From 13-2-20CM-66-19 sp963760225 (GTDB lineage: Bacteria; Pseudomonadota; Gammaproteobacteria; Steroidobacterales; Steroidobacteraceae), in assembly GCA_963760225.1 (NCBI GenBank), contig CAVXCD010000003.1:1240001-1304000 (forward strand): DNA of 64,000 nucleotides. Direction: 5' to 3'. The stretch's first letter is position 1; each line of letters starts with the position of its first letter. Position numbers and translations under genes: made by a program. Positions 27,891-36,416 of this stretch are shown one piece after another. A model generated the notes under the pieces. The model was not told the origin of the DNA. It worked only from the letters and a program-made list of their open reading frames with translations, and did no database searches.

Positions 27891-30800
27891 ATGTCACTCG
27901 TTCAATATGTCCTGAAGCGTCCCTACACGGTGGTCGCCGTGCTGATGCTCATCGGGCTGCTCGGCATCGGCGAGGCGCTGCGCATGCCGGTCGACATCTT
28001 CCCGGAAATGGACATACCGGTGTGCAGCGTGGTGTGGACCTATGCCGGCATGGACGCGCCGGACATCCAGAACCGCATCCTGACGCTGCACGAGCGGCAG
28101 ATGGCTTCGCTGGTCGACGACATCGCGCGCATCGAGGCGACCAGCTACGAGGGGGTGGGTGTCGAGAAGGTCTACCTGCACGAGGGCGCCGACGTGACGC
28201 GCGCGGTGGCGCAGCTCGCCAGCAGCGCGCTGGTGGTGCTCAAGTACATGCCGCCGAACATCACCCCGCCGCTCGTCATCCGCTACGGCGCGACTGACGT
28301 GCCGATCATCCAGCTGAGCCTCTCCAGCAACTCGCTGCCCGACACCAAGCTCAACGACCTGGGGCAGAACATCATCCGCCCGGCGCTGGCGGTGGTGCAC
28401 GGCGCCGAGGTGCCGTATCCGTACGGCGGCAAGCCGCGCGTCATCATGGCCGACCTCGACCAGCAGGCGCTGCAGGCGCGCGGCCTCACCGCGCAGGACG
28501 TGAGTAACGCGCTGCTGACGCAGAACGTCATCCTGCCGGCGGGCGATGTGAAGATCGGCTCGCTCGATTACCTCGTGGCCATGAACAACAGCCCCGACGT
28601 CATCGAGGCGATCAACTCCTTTCCCATCAAGCAGGTCGGCGACCGCGAAGTGTTCATGCGCGACGTGGCGCACGTGCACGACGGCTTCCAGGTGCAGACC
28701 AACTCGGTGTCGGTGGACGGGGTGCCCGGCGCGCTGATGACGATCCGCAACACCGGCGGGGTCTCGACGCTCGCGGTCATCAACGGCATCCGCGCGGCGC
28801 TGCCCGACATCCGCCACATGCTGCCCGCGGGGGTGCGCATCAAGCCGATCTTCGACCAGTCGCTGTTCGTCAAGGCGGCGCTCAATAGCGTGCTGATGGG
28901 CGGCGCCATGGCGGCGGCGCTCACCGCGCTGATGATCCTCTTGTTCCTCGGCAACTGGCGCCTCACCATCATCATCCTCGCGGCGATCCCGCTGTCGATC
29001 ATCACCGCGGTGCTGGTGATGGGCGCGGCCGGCCAGACGCTCAACACCATGACGCTCGGCGGCTTTGCGCTCGCGGTCGGCATCCTGGTGGACAACGGCA
29101 CGGTGGTGATCGAGAACATCGAGCGCCATGCCGGGCTGCAGCAGCGGCTGTCGGACGCGATGGTGTATGGCGCCGGCGAAGTCGGCACGCCGACTTTCCT
29201 CTCGACGCTGTGCATCTGCATCGTGTTCGTGCCAGTGTTCCTGCTGCAGGGCACGGCCAAATACCTGTTCTCGCCGCTGTCGCTGTCGGTGATCGTGTCG
29301 CTGCTGGCAAGTCTGGTGCTGTCCTTCACCATGGTGCCGGTGCTGTTCCTCTACCTGATGCGCGGCGCACACCGCGGCGGCAGCGCGCCGGCCAGCGCCG
29401 CGCACGGCAGCGAGGCGGCGGCGCACAGCAGCGCCGCGGCCGGGACATACGTGCATCCGCTGATGCGCGTCCACCTGGCATTCGAGAATGGCTTCCAGCG
29501 CTTTCGTGAGGCGTACCGCAACGTCGTGGCCTGGACACTGTCGCAGGCGCGCATCACGGTGCTGGTGTTCGTCGGCATCATGCTGATCTCGCTGCCGCTG
29601 TTCCCGTTCCTCGGCCGCGATTTCTTCCCGGAGGTCGATGCGGGCCAGATGCGCCTGCACGTGCGCGCGCCGCCCGGCACACGCCTGGAGAGCACGCAGC
29701 AGTACTTCGCGCAGGTGGAGTCCGCCATCCGCCGGCTGGTCGGCAACCGCCAGATCAGCGTGATCCTCGACAACATCGGGCTGCCCTACAGCGGCATCAA
29801 CATCGCGCTGTCGGATTCGGCCACCGTCGGGCCGATGGACGGCGAGATCCTCATCGCGCTGCAGAAGCAGCACGCCCCGACCGCACAGCTCACCGCCATG
29901 CTGCGCCGCGAGTTGCCGCGGCGCTTCCCGGCGCTGCAGTTCTTCTTCCAGCCCGCGGACATCGTCGACCAGGTGCTGAACTTCGGCCAGCCTGCGCCGA
30001 TCGACATCCGCGTCACCGGCTCCGATACCTCGAGTGCCTACGCGCTGGCGCAGCGCCTGACGCGGCAGATCGCGCACGTGCCGGGCGTGGTGGATGCGCA
30101 CGTCTTCCAGGTGCCCGATGCGCCGGCGCTGTCGGTGGACGTCGACCGCGCGCTCGCCAGCCAGGTCGGCCTGACGCAGCGCGACGCCGCCAGCAACGTG
30201 CTGGTGACCACCAACTCCAGTGCGCAGACCGCCCCCAACTTCTGGGTCGACCCGAGCAACGGCGTGAGCTATCCGCTGGTGGTGCAGCAGCCGCCCTACG
30301 ACATCACCACCTCCCAGGACCTGCAGATCATGCCGGTGAGCAGCGCCGCGGGCAGCCGCCAGTCGCAGCTGCTGATGAATCTCGCGGCGCTCGGGCGCGA
30401 GCGGGTACCGCTGGTGACCTCGCAGCTGAATATCCGGCCGGTGTTCGACGTGCAGGCCAACGTGCAGGGGCGCGACTTGTACTCGACCTCGCAGGGGATC
30501 GACCGCGTGATCGCGGCGAATCAGCCCCCTCCCGCCAAGGCGATGCACATCGCGCTCAGCGGCCAGGTACAGACCATGCGCGAGAGCTACACCGGGCTGT
30601 TCACCGGCATCGCGCTCGCTGTGGTGCTGGTCTACCTGTTCCTGGTGATCAACTTCCAGAGCTGGATCGACCCGCTCATCGTGCTGATGGCGGTGCCGTT
30701 CACCCTGAGCGGCGTCATGTGGATGCTGTTCCTCACGCAGACGCACCTGAGCGTGCCGGCGCTGATGGGCACGCTGATGGCCATCGGGCTGACCACTGCC

Positions 30801-31103
30801 AACAGCATCCTGGTGGTGAGCTTCGCCAACCAGCGTGTGGAGGCGGGCGACAACCCGCTGGTCGCCGCCGCGACCGCCGGCTTCACCCGCCTGCGCCCGG
30901 TGCTGATGACTGCCGGAGCGATGATCCTGGGCATGGTGCCGATGGCCATCGGCGTGGGCGAGGGTGGTGAGCAGAACGCACCGCTGGCGCGCGCGGTGAT
31001 CGGCGGACTGCTGTTCGCTACCTTCGCAACGCTGGTGTTCGTCCCGACCATGTACCGGTTGCTGCGGCGCGCAGCGCAGCCTGCGGCTGCCGCGAGCGCC
31101 TGA
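27891..31103 (+). CDS. RND efflux transporter, inner-membrane pump
   Basis: 1070 residues, typical RND length, with two sets of one plus five membrane helices around two large periplasmic loops. It starts 16 bases after the kinase gene. The helix-4 proton-relay segment reads GILVDNGTVVIENIERH, so the usual Asp-Asp pair is D401-N402. The sequence lacks the metal-type methionine features of CusA and is closer to drug/solute pumps. A His/Ala/Ser-rich spacer at about residues 495-520 separates the halves. With the adaptor and channel genes downstream it makes a tripartite pump. Confidence 0.93.
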   Translation: MSLVQYVLKRPYTVVAVLMLIGLLGIGEALRMPVDIFPEMDIPVCSVVWTYAGMDAPDIQNRILTLHERQMASLVDDIARIEATSYEGVGVEKVYLHEGADVTRAVAQLASSALVVLKYMPPNITPPLVIRYGATDVPIIQLSLSSNSLPDTKLNDLGQNIIRPALAVVHGAEVPYPYGGKPRVIMADLDQQALQARGLTAQDVSNALLTQNVILPAGDVKIGSLDYLVAMNNSPDVIEAINSFPIKQVGDREVFMRDVAHVHDGFQVQTNSVSVDGVPGALMTIRNTGGVSTLAVINGIRAALPDIRHMLPAGVRIKPIFDQSLFVKAALNSVLMGGAMAAALTALMILLFLGNWRLTIIILAAIPLSIITAVLVMGAAGQTLNTMTLGGFALAVGILVDNGTVVIENIERHAGLQQRLSDAMVYGAGEVGTPTFLSTLCICIVFVPVFLLQGTAKYLFSPLSLSVIVSLLASLVLSFTMVPVLFLYLMRGAHRGGSAPASAAHGSEAAAHSSAAAGTYVHPLMRVHLAFENGFQRFREAYRNVVAWTLSQARITVLVFVGIMLISLPLFPFLGRDFFPEVDAGQMRLHVRAPPGTRLESTQQYFAQVESAIRRLVGNRQISVILDNIGLPYSGINIALSDSATVGPMDGEILIALQKQHAPTAQLTAMLRRELPRRFPALQFFFQPADIVDQVLNFGQPAPIDIRVTGSDTSSAYALAQRLTRQIAHVPGVVDAHVFQVPDAPALSVDVDRALASQVGLTQRDAASNVLVTTNSSAQTAPNFWVDPSNGVSYPLVVQQPPYDITTSQDLQIMPVSSAAGSRQSQLLMNLAALGRERVPLVTSQLNIRPVFDVQANVQGRDLYSTSQGIDRVIAANQPPPAKAMHIALSGQVQTMRESYTGLFTGIALAVVLVYLFLVINFQSWIDPLIVLMAVPFTLSGVMWMLFLTQTHLSVPALMGTLMAIGLTTANSILVVSFANQRVEAGDNPLVAAATAGFTRLRPVLMTAGAMILGMVPMAIGVGEGGEQNAPLARAVIGGLLFATFATLVFVPTMYRLLRRAAQPAAAASA

Positions 31104-31120
31104 ATGGACCACGGATCGCC

Positions 31121-32428
31121 ATGAACGACGAGAGACCTGACAGCCGTCCTGCGGATTTCGCCGCGGACGCGGCCACGACCGAGAGCCACGCGCCGATCTC
31201 GCCGCGCTACGACGCAGACACCGGCGCACGCCTGAAGCGCGCCGCGATCATCGCCGCGATCGTGCTCGGCGTGGCCTTCGTGCTGGTGTCGATCGACCGC
31301 TACATCAAGGCGCGCGCCGTGGCACGCGACACCGCGGCGGCGGCCAGCGCCCCGCCGCTGGTGCAGGTGGTGAGCGCGCAGCCGGTGGCTGCGGTGCAGC
31401 GCCTGATGCTGCCGGGCTACACCGCTGCCTGGCATGCCAGTACCATCTACGCGCGCGTCAACGGTTACGTCGGCAACTGGTACAACGATATCGGCGATCA
31501 CGTGCACGCCGGCCAGGTGCTGGCGGTCATCGAGACGCCCGACCTCGACGCGCAGCTTGCGGCGGCGCGCGCCCAGCGGCAGGCCGACCAGGCCCAGGTG
31601 CTGGTGCGCAAGGCCGAGGCCGCCTTCAGCCTCAGCACCTACGAGCGCTGGCGCGACTCACCCAAGGGCGTGGTCTCGGAGCAGGAGCGTGAGGAAAAGC
31701 GCGCCGACTACGACAGCGCGGTGGCGCGGCTGAAGTCGGCCGAAGCGGATGTCGCCCTGGCACAGGCGCGTGTCAACCAGTACGCCGCGCTCGCCGAATT
31801 CAAGAAAGTCACCGCGCCGTACGACGGGGTGATCAGCGTGCGCGACATCGACATCGGCAACCTGGTCACCGCCGGCAGCACCTCGGCGACCACGCCGCTG
31901 TACGTGATGACGCAGAACAATCCGATCCGCATCTTCGTCGACGCGCCGCAGAGCGCGGCCGAGGACCTGATCAGCAACAGCGCGCCGGTGCAGGTGCAGA
32001 CCAACGGGGGCGTGCCGCGCCAGTACAGCGGCAAGGTCACGCGCACCTCGCAAGCCATCAATCCGCAGGCGCGCACGCTGCGCGTCGAGGTGGATATCCC
32101 CAACCCGCAGGACGCGTTTGTCCCGGGGATGTACGTCAAGGTGGCCTTCGGGCTGACGCCGCGCGGGCTGGTACAGGTGCCGGCCGCGGCGCTGCTGTGG
32201 CGCGCCAGCGGTCCGCAGGTGGCGCGCGTCGACGCTGCCGGCCGCATTAGCTTCCACGACGTGACCATCGGGCGCGACGACGGCAGTATCGTCGAGCTTG
32301 CCTCAGGTGCCTCGCCCGGGGATCTGCTGGCGCTCAACGTCAGCAGCCAGATCATCGACGGTGAGCGGGTGCAGATACAGCAGAGCGACCCGGCGGCGGC
32401 GCAGCCCATGGCGGCGGCCCGGCAATAG
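31121..32428 (+). CDS. RND periplasmic adaptor (membrane fusion protein)
   Basis: 435 residues. A signal-anchor helix at about 40-62 follows a charged 38-residue cytoplasmic head. A lipoyl-type half (YARVNGYVGNWYNDIGDHVHAGQVLAVIETPDLD), a coiled coil rich in Gln/Ala, and the second lipoyl half (VTAPYDGVISVRDIDIGNLV) follow. It connects the pump to the outer-membrane channel and has no lipobox. It starts 17 bases after the pump stop. Confidence 0.93.
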   Translation: MNDERPDSRPADFAADAATTESHAPISPRYDADTGARLKRAAIIAAIVLGVAFVLVSIDRYIKARAVARDTAAAASAPPLVQVVSAQPVAAVQRLMLPGYTAAWHASTIYARVNGYVGNWYNDIGDHVHAGQVLAVIETPDLDAQLAAARAQRQADQAQVLVRKAEAAFSLSTYERWRDSPKGVVSEQEREEKRADYDSAVARLKSAEADVALAQARVNQYAALAEFKKVTAPYDGVISVRDIDIGNLVTAGSTSATTPLYVMTQNNPIRIFVDAPQSAAEDLISNSAPVQVQTNGGVPRQYSGKVTRTSQAINPQARTLRVEVDIPNPQDAFVPGMYVKVAFGLTPRGLVQVPAAALLWRASGPQVARVDAAGRISFHDVTIGRDDGSIVELASGASPGDLLALNVSSQIIDGERVQIQQSDPAAAQPMAAARQ

Positions 32429-32439
32429 CGAGCGCTGCC

Positions 32440-33996
32440 ATGAGCTGTGTGCGCACCGGACTGATGCTGCTGGCCGCCGCGGGCGTCGCCGGCTGCGCGG
32501 TGGGCCCGAACTATCACACCCCGCGCATGCCGACGCCGGATCACTACGACGCCGCCGTGACCATGGGAAGCGTCGCCGCCATGAGCGGCGCGGCCACTGC
32601 CGCCAGTCCTCCCGCACCGGTTGACATGGCCGCATGGTGGCACGCGCTCGGGGATCCGCAGCTCGATTCCCTGGTGGCGCGCGCCATCGTCGGTAATCCC
32701 GACCTCATGGTCGCCCTCGACCGGCTGCAGGCAGCGCGCACCTTCGAGGCAGCGGTCATCGGCACGGTGCTGCCGGTCGCAGACGCGTCCGCCGCAGCGG
32801 GGCACGGTACCGGCACCGATCTGACGCGCGGCCGTGCTTCGTCGACCCTGGTGTCCGCCGACAACGACCAGGGCCTGCAGCACATCAATGAGATCGGCGG
32901 CTTCGATGCGGTGTGGGAGCTCGACATCTTCGGCAAGTACCGCCGCGAGATCGAAGCGGCGCGCTACGACACCCAGGCGACACTCGCGGCGCGCAACGTG
33001 GTGCTGTTGGCGGTGATCGCCGACGTGGCGCGTGCCTACGTCGACCTGCGCGGACTGCAGATGCGCGCCTCGGTACTGAACCAGGCAGTCACCGTGCTGC
33101 GCGAATCGCTGCGCATCGTGAACATCCGCTACGAGCGCGGTATCACCAACGAGCTGGACGTGACGCTGGCGACGCGTGAGCTGGCGACGCTCGAAGCCCA
33201 GCAGGCGCCGGTCGCAGCGCAGGTGCGCGCCGCCGAGTACACCATCGCGACGCTCCTCGGGCTGTACCCGGAGGAGCTGGTGGGCGAGCTGTCCGCCAGC
33301 GCGCTGGTGCCGGCCGTGCCCGGAACGGTGGACGCGGGTCTGCCGCTCGACCTGCTGCGCCGCCGCCCGGACGTGCGCGAGGCCGAGCGCGAGCTCGCCG
33401 GGGCCACCGCACGCATCGGCGTCGCCACTGCCAACCTCTTCCCGGCGCTCGCGGTCACCGGCGCGGTGGGCTTCCAGCGCCAGTCACAGGGGTCACTGCC
33501 CGCGCTCGGTCAGCACATCTGGTCGGCCGGTCCCGCGGCGGAGTGGCCGCTGCTCGACTTCGGCGCGCTCGACGCTCAGGTGGAGATCGCCGACCTGCGG
33601 ACTCGCGCGCTGCTGGTGAGCTACAAGCAGACCATCCAGGGCGCGGTGCGCGAGGTGGACACCAATCTCGGTCTGTATAGCGCCCAGCAGGCGAGCCTCG
33701 ACAAGCTCGGCACGGCGCTGCTCGCGAGCCAGCGCGCCGTGACGCTCGCCAATGAGCGCTACGAGCGCGGGCTCACCGATTACCTGAACGTGGTGGATGC
33801 CGAGCGCCAGGAGTTCGACATCGAGGAGCAGTATGCCGCCACGCAGGTGGCCGCCGCGGAAGGATTCGTCGAGCTGTTCCGCAGCCTGGGCGGCGGTTGG
33901 GAGAACTACCAGGCGCTGCCGCCGATTCACCGCCCGGAGCCGGCGATCATTGCGATGTTCCAGCGCACGCTGAGCCGCAGCGACCCGCTCAAGTGA
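32440..33996 (+). CDS. RND outer-membrane channel lipoprotein (NodT family)
   Basis: 518 residues. A lipoprotein signal with lipobox VAGC, then AVGPNYHTPRMP, the standard start of NodT/OprM-type channels, two outer-membrane efflux repeats (e.g. ERGITNELDV and ERGLTDYLNVVDAERQ) and LLRRRPDVREAERELAGATARIG. It completes the tripartite pump. The gene ends one base before the second porin on the other strand. Confidence 0.94.
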   Translation: MSCVRTGLMLLAAAGVAGCAVGPNYHTPRMPTPDHYDAAVTMGSVAAMSGAATAASPPAPVDMAAWWHALGDPQLDSLVARAIVGNPDLMVALDRLQAARTFEAAVIGTVLPVADASAAAGHGTGTDLTRGRASSTLVSADNDQGLQHINEIGGFDAVWELDIFGKYRREIEAARYDTQATLAARNVVLLAVIADVARAYVDLRGLQMRASVLNQAVTVLRESLRIVNIRYERGITNELDVTLATRELATLEAQQAPVAAQVRAAEYTIATLLGLYPEELVGELSASALVPAVPGTVDAGLPLDLLRRRPDVREAERELAGATARIGVATANLFPALAVTGAVGFQRQSQGSLPALGQHIWSAGPAAEWPLLDFGALDAQVEIADLRTRALLVSYKQTIQGAVREVDTNLGLYSAQQASLDKLGTALLASQRAVTLANERYERGLTDYLNVVDAERQEFDIEEQYAATQVAAAEGFVELFRSLGGGWENYQALPPIHRPEPAIIAMFQRTLSRSDPLK

Positions 33997-35397
33997 TCAG
34001 AACTTGTAGCGCACGCCGATGGTGGGATTGATGTTGTTGGTGTTGAGGTAGCCGTTGCCCACGCCGCCGTGCACGTCGCTGTACATGGCGCCGAGATAAG
34101 CGTCGAAGTGCTGGTTGAATCGGTAATCGAGGTCAAAGGAAAAGGCGTCGAGGCCACCGCTGCAGACGCTGTGCGCGGAAGTCGAGCAGCCCGCGTCCTT
34201 GCCGCTGCCGTACGCACCCTGATGGTAGCCGTAGTAGGCGGCGGTCAGATCGAGGCTGGGCGTGACGCTGTAACGCACACCGGTCCAGTAGACCTGCACG
34301 AGCTTCTCATTGTCGTAGGCCTTGTTGTTGACGAACGCCAGCACGTAACCGCCGAGATCGATGAACCCGGCGCTCAGCGGGGTGCTTGGATTGGTGTACT
34401 GGATGTACTCGTAGCCGGCAAAGAATTTGAACGGCTCGAGCTTGTACAACCCCATGAGCGCATAGGCCGTGTTGTCCGAGACGGTCGCTGCCAGGGAATT
34501 GGACACCGAATACCCGAGCGGCAGCGTCTCCACCTGGGTGGCGCTCAGGGAGCTGGCGCTGATGGCGCTGTTGACCTTCGAATAATAGGCATCGAGCGAT
34601 GCGCCCGCGAAGCTGGCGCCGATATCCGCCTGGACGGCGGTGTTGCCTGATCCACTGGAGCCGTTGAACTTGTAGAGCGCACCCAGGTGCACCAGGTCAT
34701 CGAAGCTCACCAGGTACTTCGCCGTCGAATCGAGCCGGTCATCCTCGCTGCTGCCGCCGCCGGAGTAGGTGTTGGATGCGCCCAGCAGGCCGAACGCCGA
34801 GGCATGGTAGTTGGGGTCGTAGAGGATGGTGCCTTCCGAGAGCAGCGTCACCTGCCGACCGAAGGTGAGGGCACCGAAGCGCGCCGATTGCAGCCCGACG
34901 AAGGCGGTCTGGAAGGCCTGGCCGGCCGAGCCGCCATCGACACCAACGCTCTGCGTGGCGAGACTGCGGCCGTTGTTCACCGTCAGCGACTTCAGCGAAT
35001 CCGCGATCTGACCGGACTGCGGATTGAAAAAGGTCTCTGCCTGGAACACCGCCGCCCAATCGCCGACCAGGGGCTCGATGCCCTGCAGTCCGACTCGCGT
35101 CTGGCCCATGTTGCTGGGCGTCAGCCCGAGCGCCGACCCGGCGCTGTTCTGCCGCACGATGTTGCCGCTCGCGGCCGGACGATACGGGCTGAACGGCGCA
35201 CTGTGTGTGTCGTATTGAACACCCAGGTCGAGCACGCCATACAGTGTGATGCCGTGCCAGGTCAGGCTGTCGTCGCCGCTGAGGCCCGGGCCGGTCTTCT
35301 GCTGCGCGAGCGCGGGCACCGCAACGGTCGCGGCGCTGATTGCGGCCAGTACGCGCCACGCGAGTCGTAAGTCTCTACTAAATAACGTCGTAAGCAT
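33997..35397 (-). CDS. Outer-membrane porin, paralog of the 24 kb porin
   Basis: 466 residues from ATG 35397 (MLTTLFSRDLRLAW), signal peptide ending ATVAVPALAQQ; an in-frame start 36 bases upstream is less likely. It shares SLTWHGITLYGVLDLGVQYDTH, GDWAAVFQAETFFNPQSGQI and the final TIGVRYKF with the first porin, clearly a paralog. No PHO box was found in front of this copy, so the two are probably regulated differently. It converges with the RND channel gene. Confidence 0.88.
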   Translation of the reverse strand: MLTTLFSRDLRLAWRVLAAISAATVAVPALAQQKTGPGLSGDDSLTWHGITLYGVLDLGVQYDTHSAPFSPYRPAASGNIVRQNSAGSALGLTPSNMGQTRVGLQGIEPLVGDWAAVFQAETFFNPQSGQIADSLKSLTVNNGRSLATQSVGVDGGSAGQAFQTAFVGLQSARFGALTFGRQVTLLSEGTILYDPNYHASAFGLLGASNTYSGGGSSEDDRLDSTAKYLVSFDDLVHLGALYKFNGSSGSGNTAVQADIGASFAGASLDAYYSKVNSAISASSLSATQVETLPLGYSVSNSLAATVSDNTAYALMGLYKLEPFKFFAGYEYIQYTNPSTPLSAGFIDLGGYVLAFVNNKAYDNEKLVQVYWTGVRYSVTPSLDLTAAYYGYHQGAYGSGKDAGCSTSAHSVCSGGLDAFSFDLDYRFNQHFDAYLGAMYSDVHGGVGNGYLNTNNINPTIGVRYKF

Positions 35398-35561
35398 GTT
35401 GTATGCGCGGCTCCCGGATGTGGCTGGCGTCACGGCGCCAGGCGGCGACGATTGTTAGGGGCCGGTGGTTATACGGTCAGTCGCACCCGGGTTACACGCC
35501 GGTAGCAGTGCCGCGACGGCTGACCTGCCGGCGCAACAGCCGGCGTAGGGCGGAGAGCGGT

Positions 35562-36416
35562 TTACAATAAATCGGAGCTGCGCAGCAGCTCGTTGATCGA
35601 AGTCTTGGCGCGCGTCTGCGCGTCGACCCGCTTGACGATCACGGCGCAGGCGAGGCTGTAGCGGCCGTCCCGCGCCGGCAGGCTCCCCGGCACCACTACC
35701 GAGCCCGCCGGAACCCTGCCCCTGAGGATCACGCCGCTGGCCCGATCGTAGATGCGCGTGCTCTGCCCGATGAATACGCCCATCGAGATGACCGAGCCGG
35801 CCTCCACGATGACTCCCTCGACGATCTCCGAGCGCGCCCCGATGAAGCAGTCGTCCTCGATGATGGTCGGCGCGGCCTGCAGCGGCTCGAGCACCCCGCC
35901 GATGCCGACCCCGCCCGACAGGTGCACGTTGCGGCCGATCTGTGCGCACGAGCCCACCGTCGCCCAGGTGTCGACCATGGTGCCCGGCCCGATCCACGCG
36001 CCGATGTTGACGTAGCTCGGCATCAGCACCGCATCAGGGGCGACATAGGCGCCGCGGCGCACCAGCGCGTGCGGCACGATGCGCGCACCGCCGGCGCGCA
36101 GCTCACTCTCGCTGGCGGTGGCGTACTTCAGCGGCACCTTGTCGTAGAAGCGCGTGAAGCCGGCATCGATCAGGCGGTTGTCGCGCACCCGAAACGACAG
36201 CAGCACCGCCTTCTTCAGCCACTCGTTGACCACCCAGCTGCCGTCGCGCGGCTCGGCAACCCGCGCCGCACCGGCATCGAGCAGTGCGAGACTCGCCTCG
36301 AGCGCGGCATCGAGCTCGGGCGGCAGGTTATGCGGCGAGAGTTCCGCGCGCCGCTCGAAGGCGGCGTCGATGATGTCCTTGAGCCGCGCGCGCGCGGTGG
36401 CGTCCGTGGCGCTCAT
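35562..36416 (-). CDS. dapD: 2,3,4,5-Tetrahydropyridine-2,6-dicarboxylate N-succinyltransferase
   Basis: 284 residues from ATG 36416. A left-handed beta-helix acyltransferase with hexapeptide repeats, e.g. VNIGAWIGPGTMVDTWATVG and IEDDCFIGARSEIVEG, plus the N-terminal helical domain. Together with dapE at 18 kb it forms the succinylase branch of lysine/diaminopimelate synthesis. The ATG overlaps the glnD stop. Confidence 0.95.
   Translation of the reverse strand: MSATDATARARLKDIIDAAFERRAELSPHNLPPELDAALEASLALLDAGAARVAEPRDGSWVVNEWLKKAVLLSFRVRDNRLIDAGFTRFYDKVPLKYATASESELRAGGARIVPHALVRRGAYVAPDAVLMPSYVNIGAWIGPGTMVDTWATVGSCAQIGRNVHLSGGVGIGGVLEPLQAAPTIIEDDCFIGARSEIVEGVIVEAGSVISMGVFIGQSTRIYDRASGVILRGRVPAGSVVVPGSLPARDGRYSLACAVIVKRVDAQTRAKTSINELLRSSDLL

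Noticed and set aside
27894..31229. 1111-codon open frame antisense to the RND pump
   Set aside because: High-GC shadow; composition is His/Arg/Asp-rich with no domain, while the plus strand encodes a clear RND protein.
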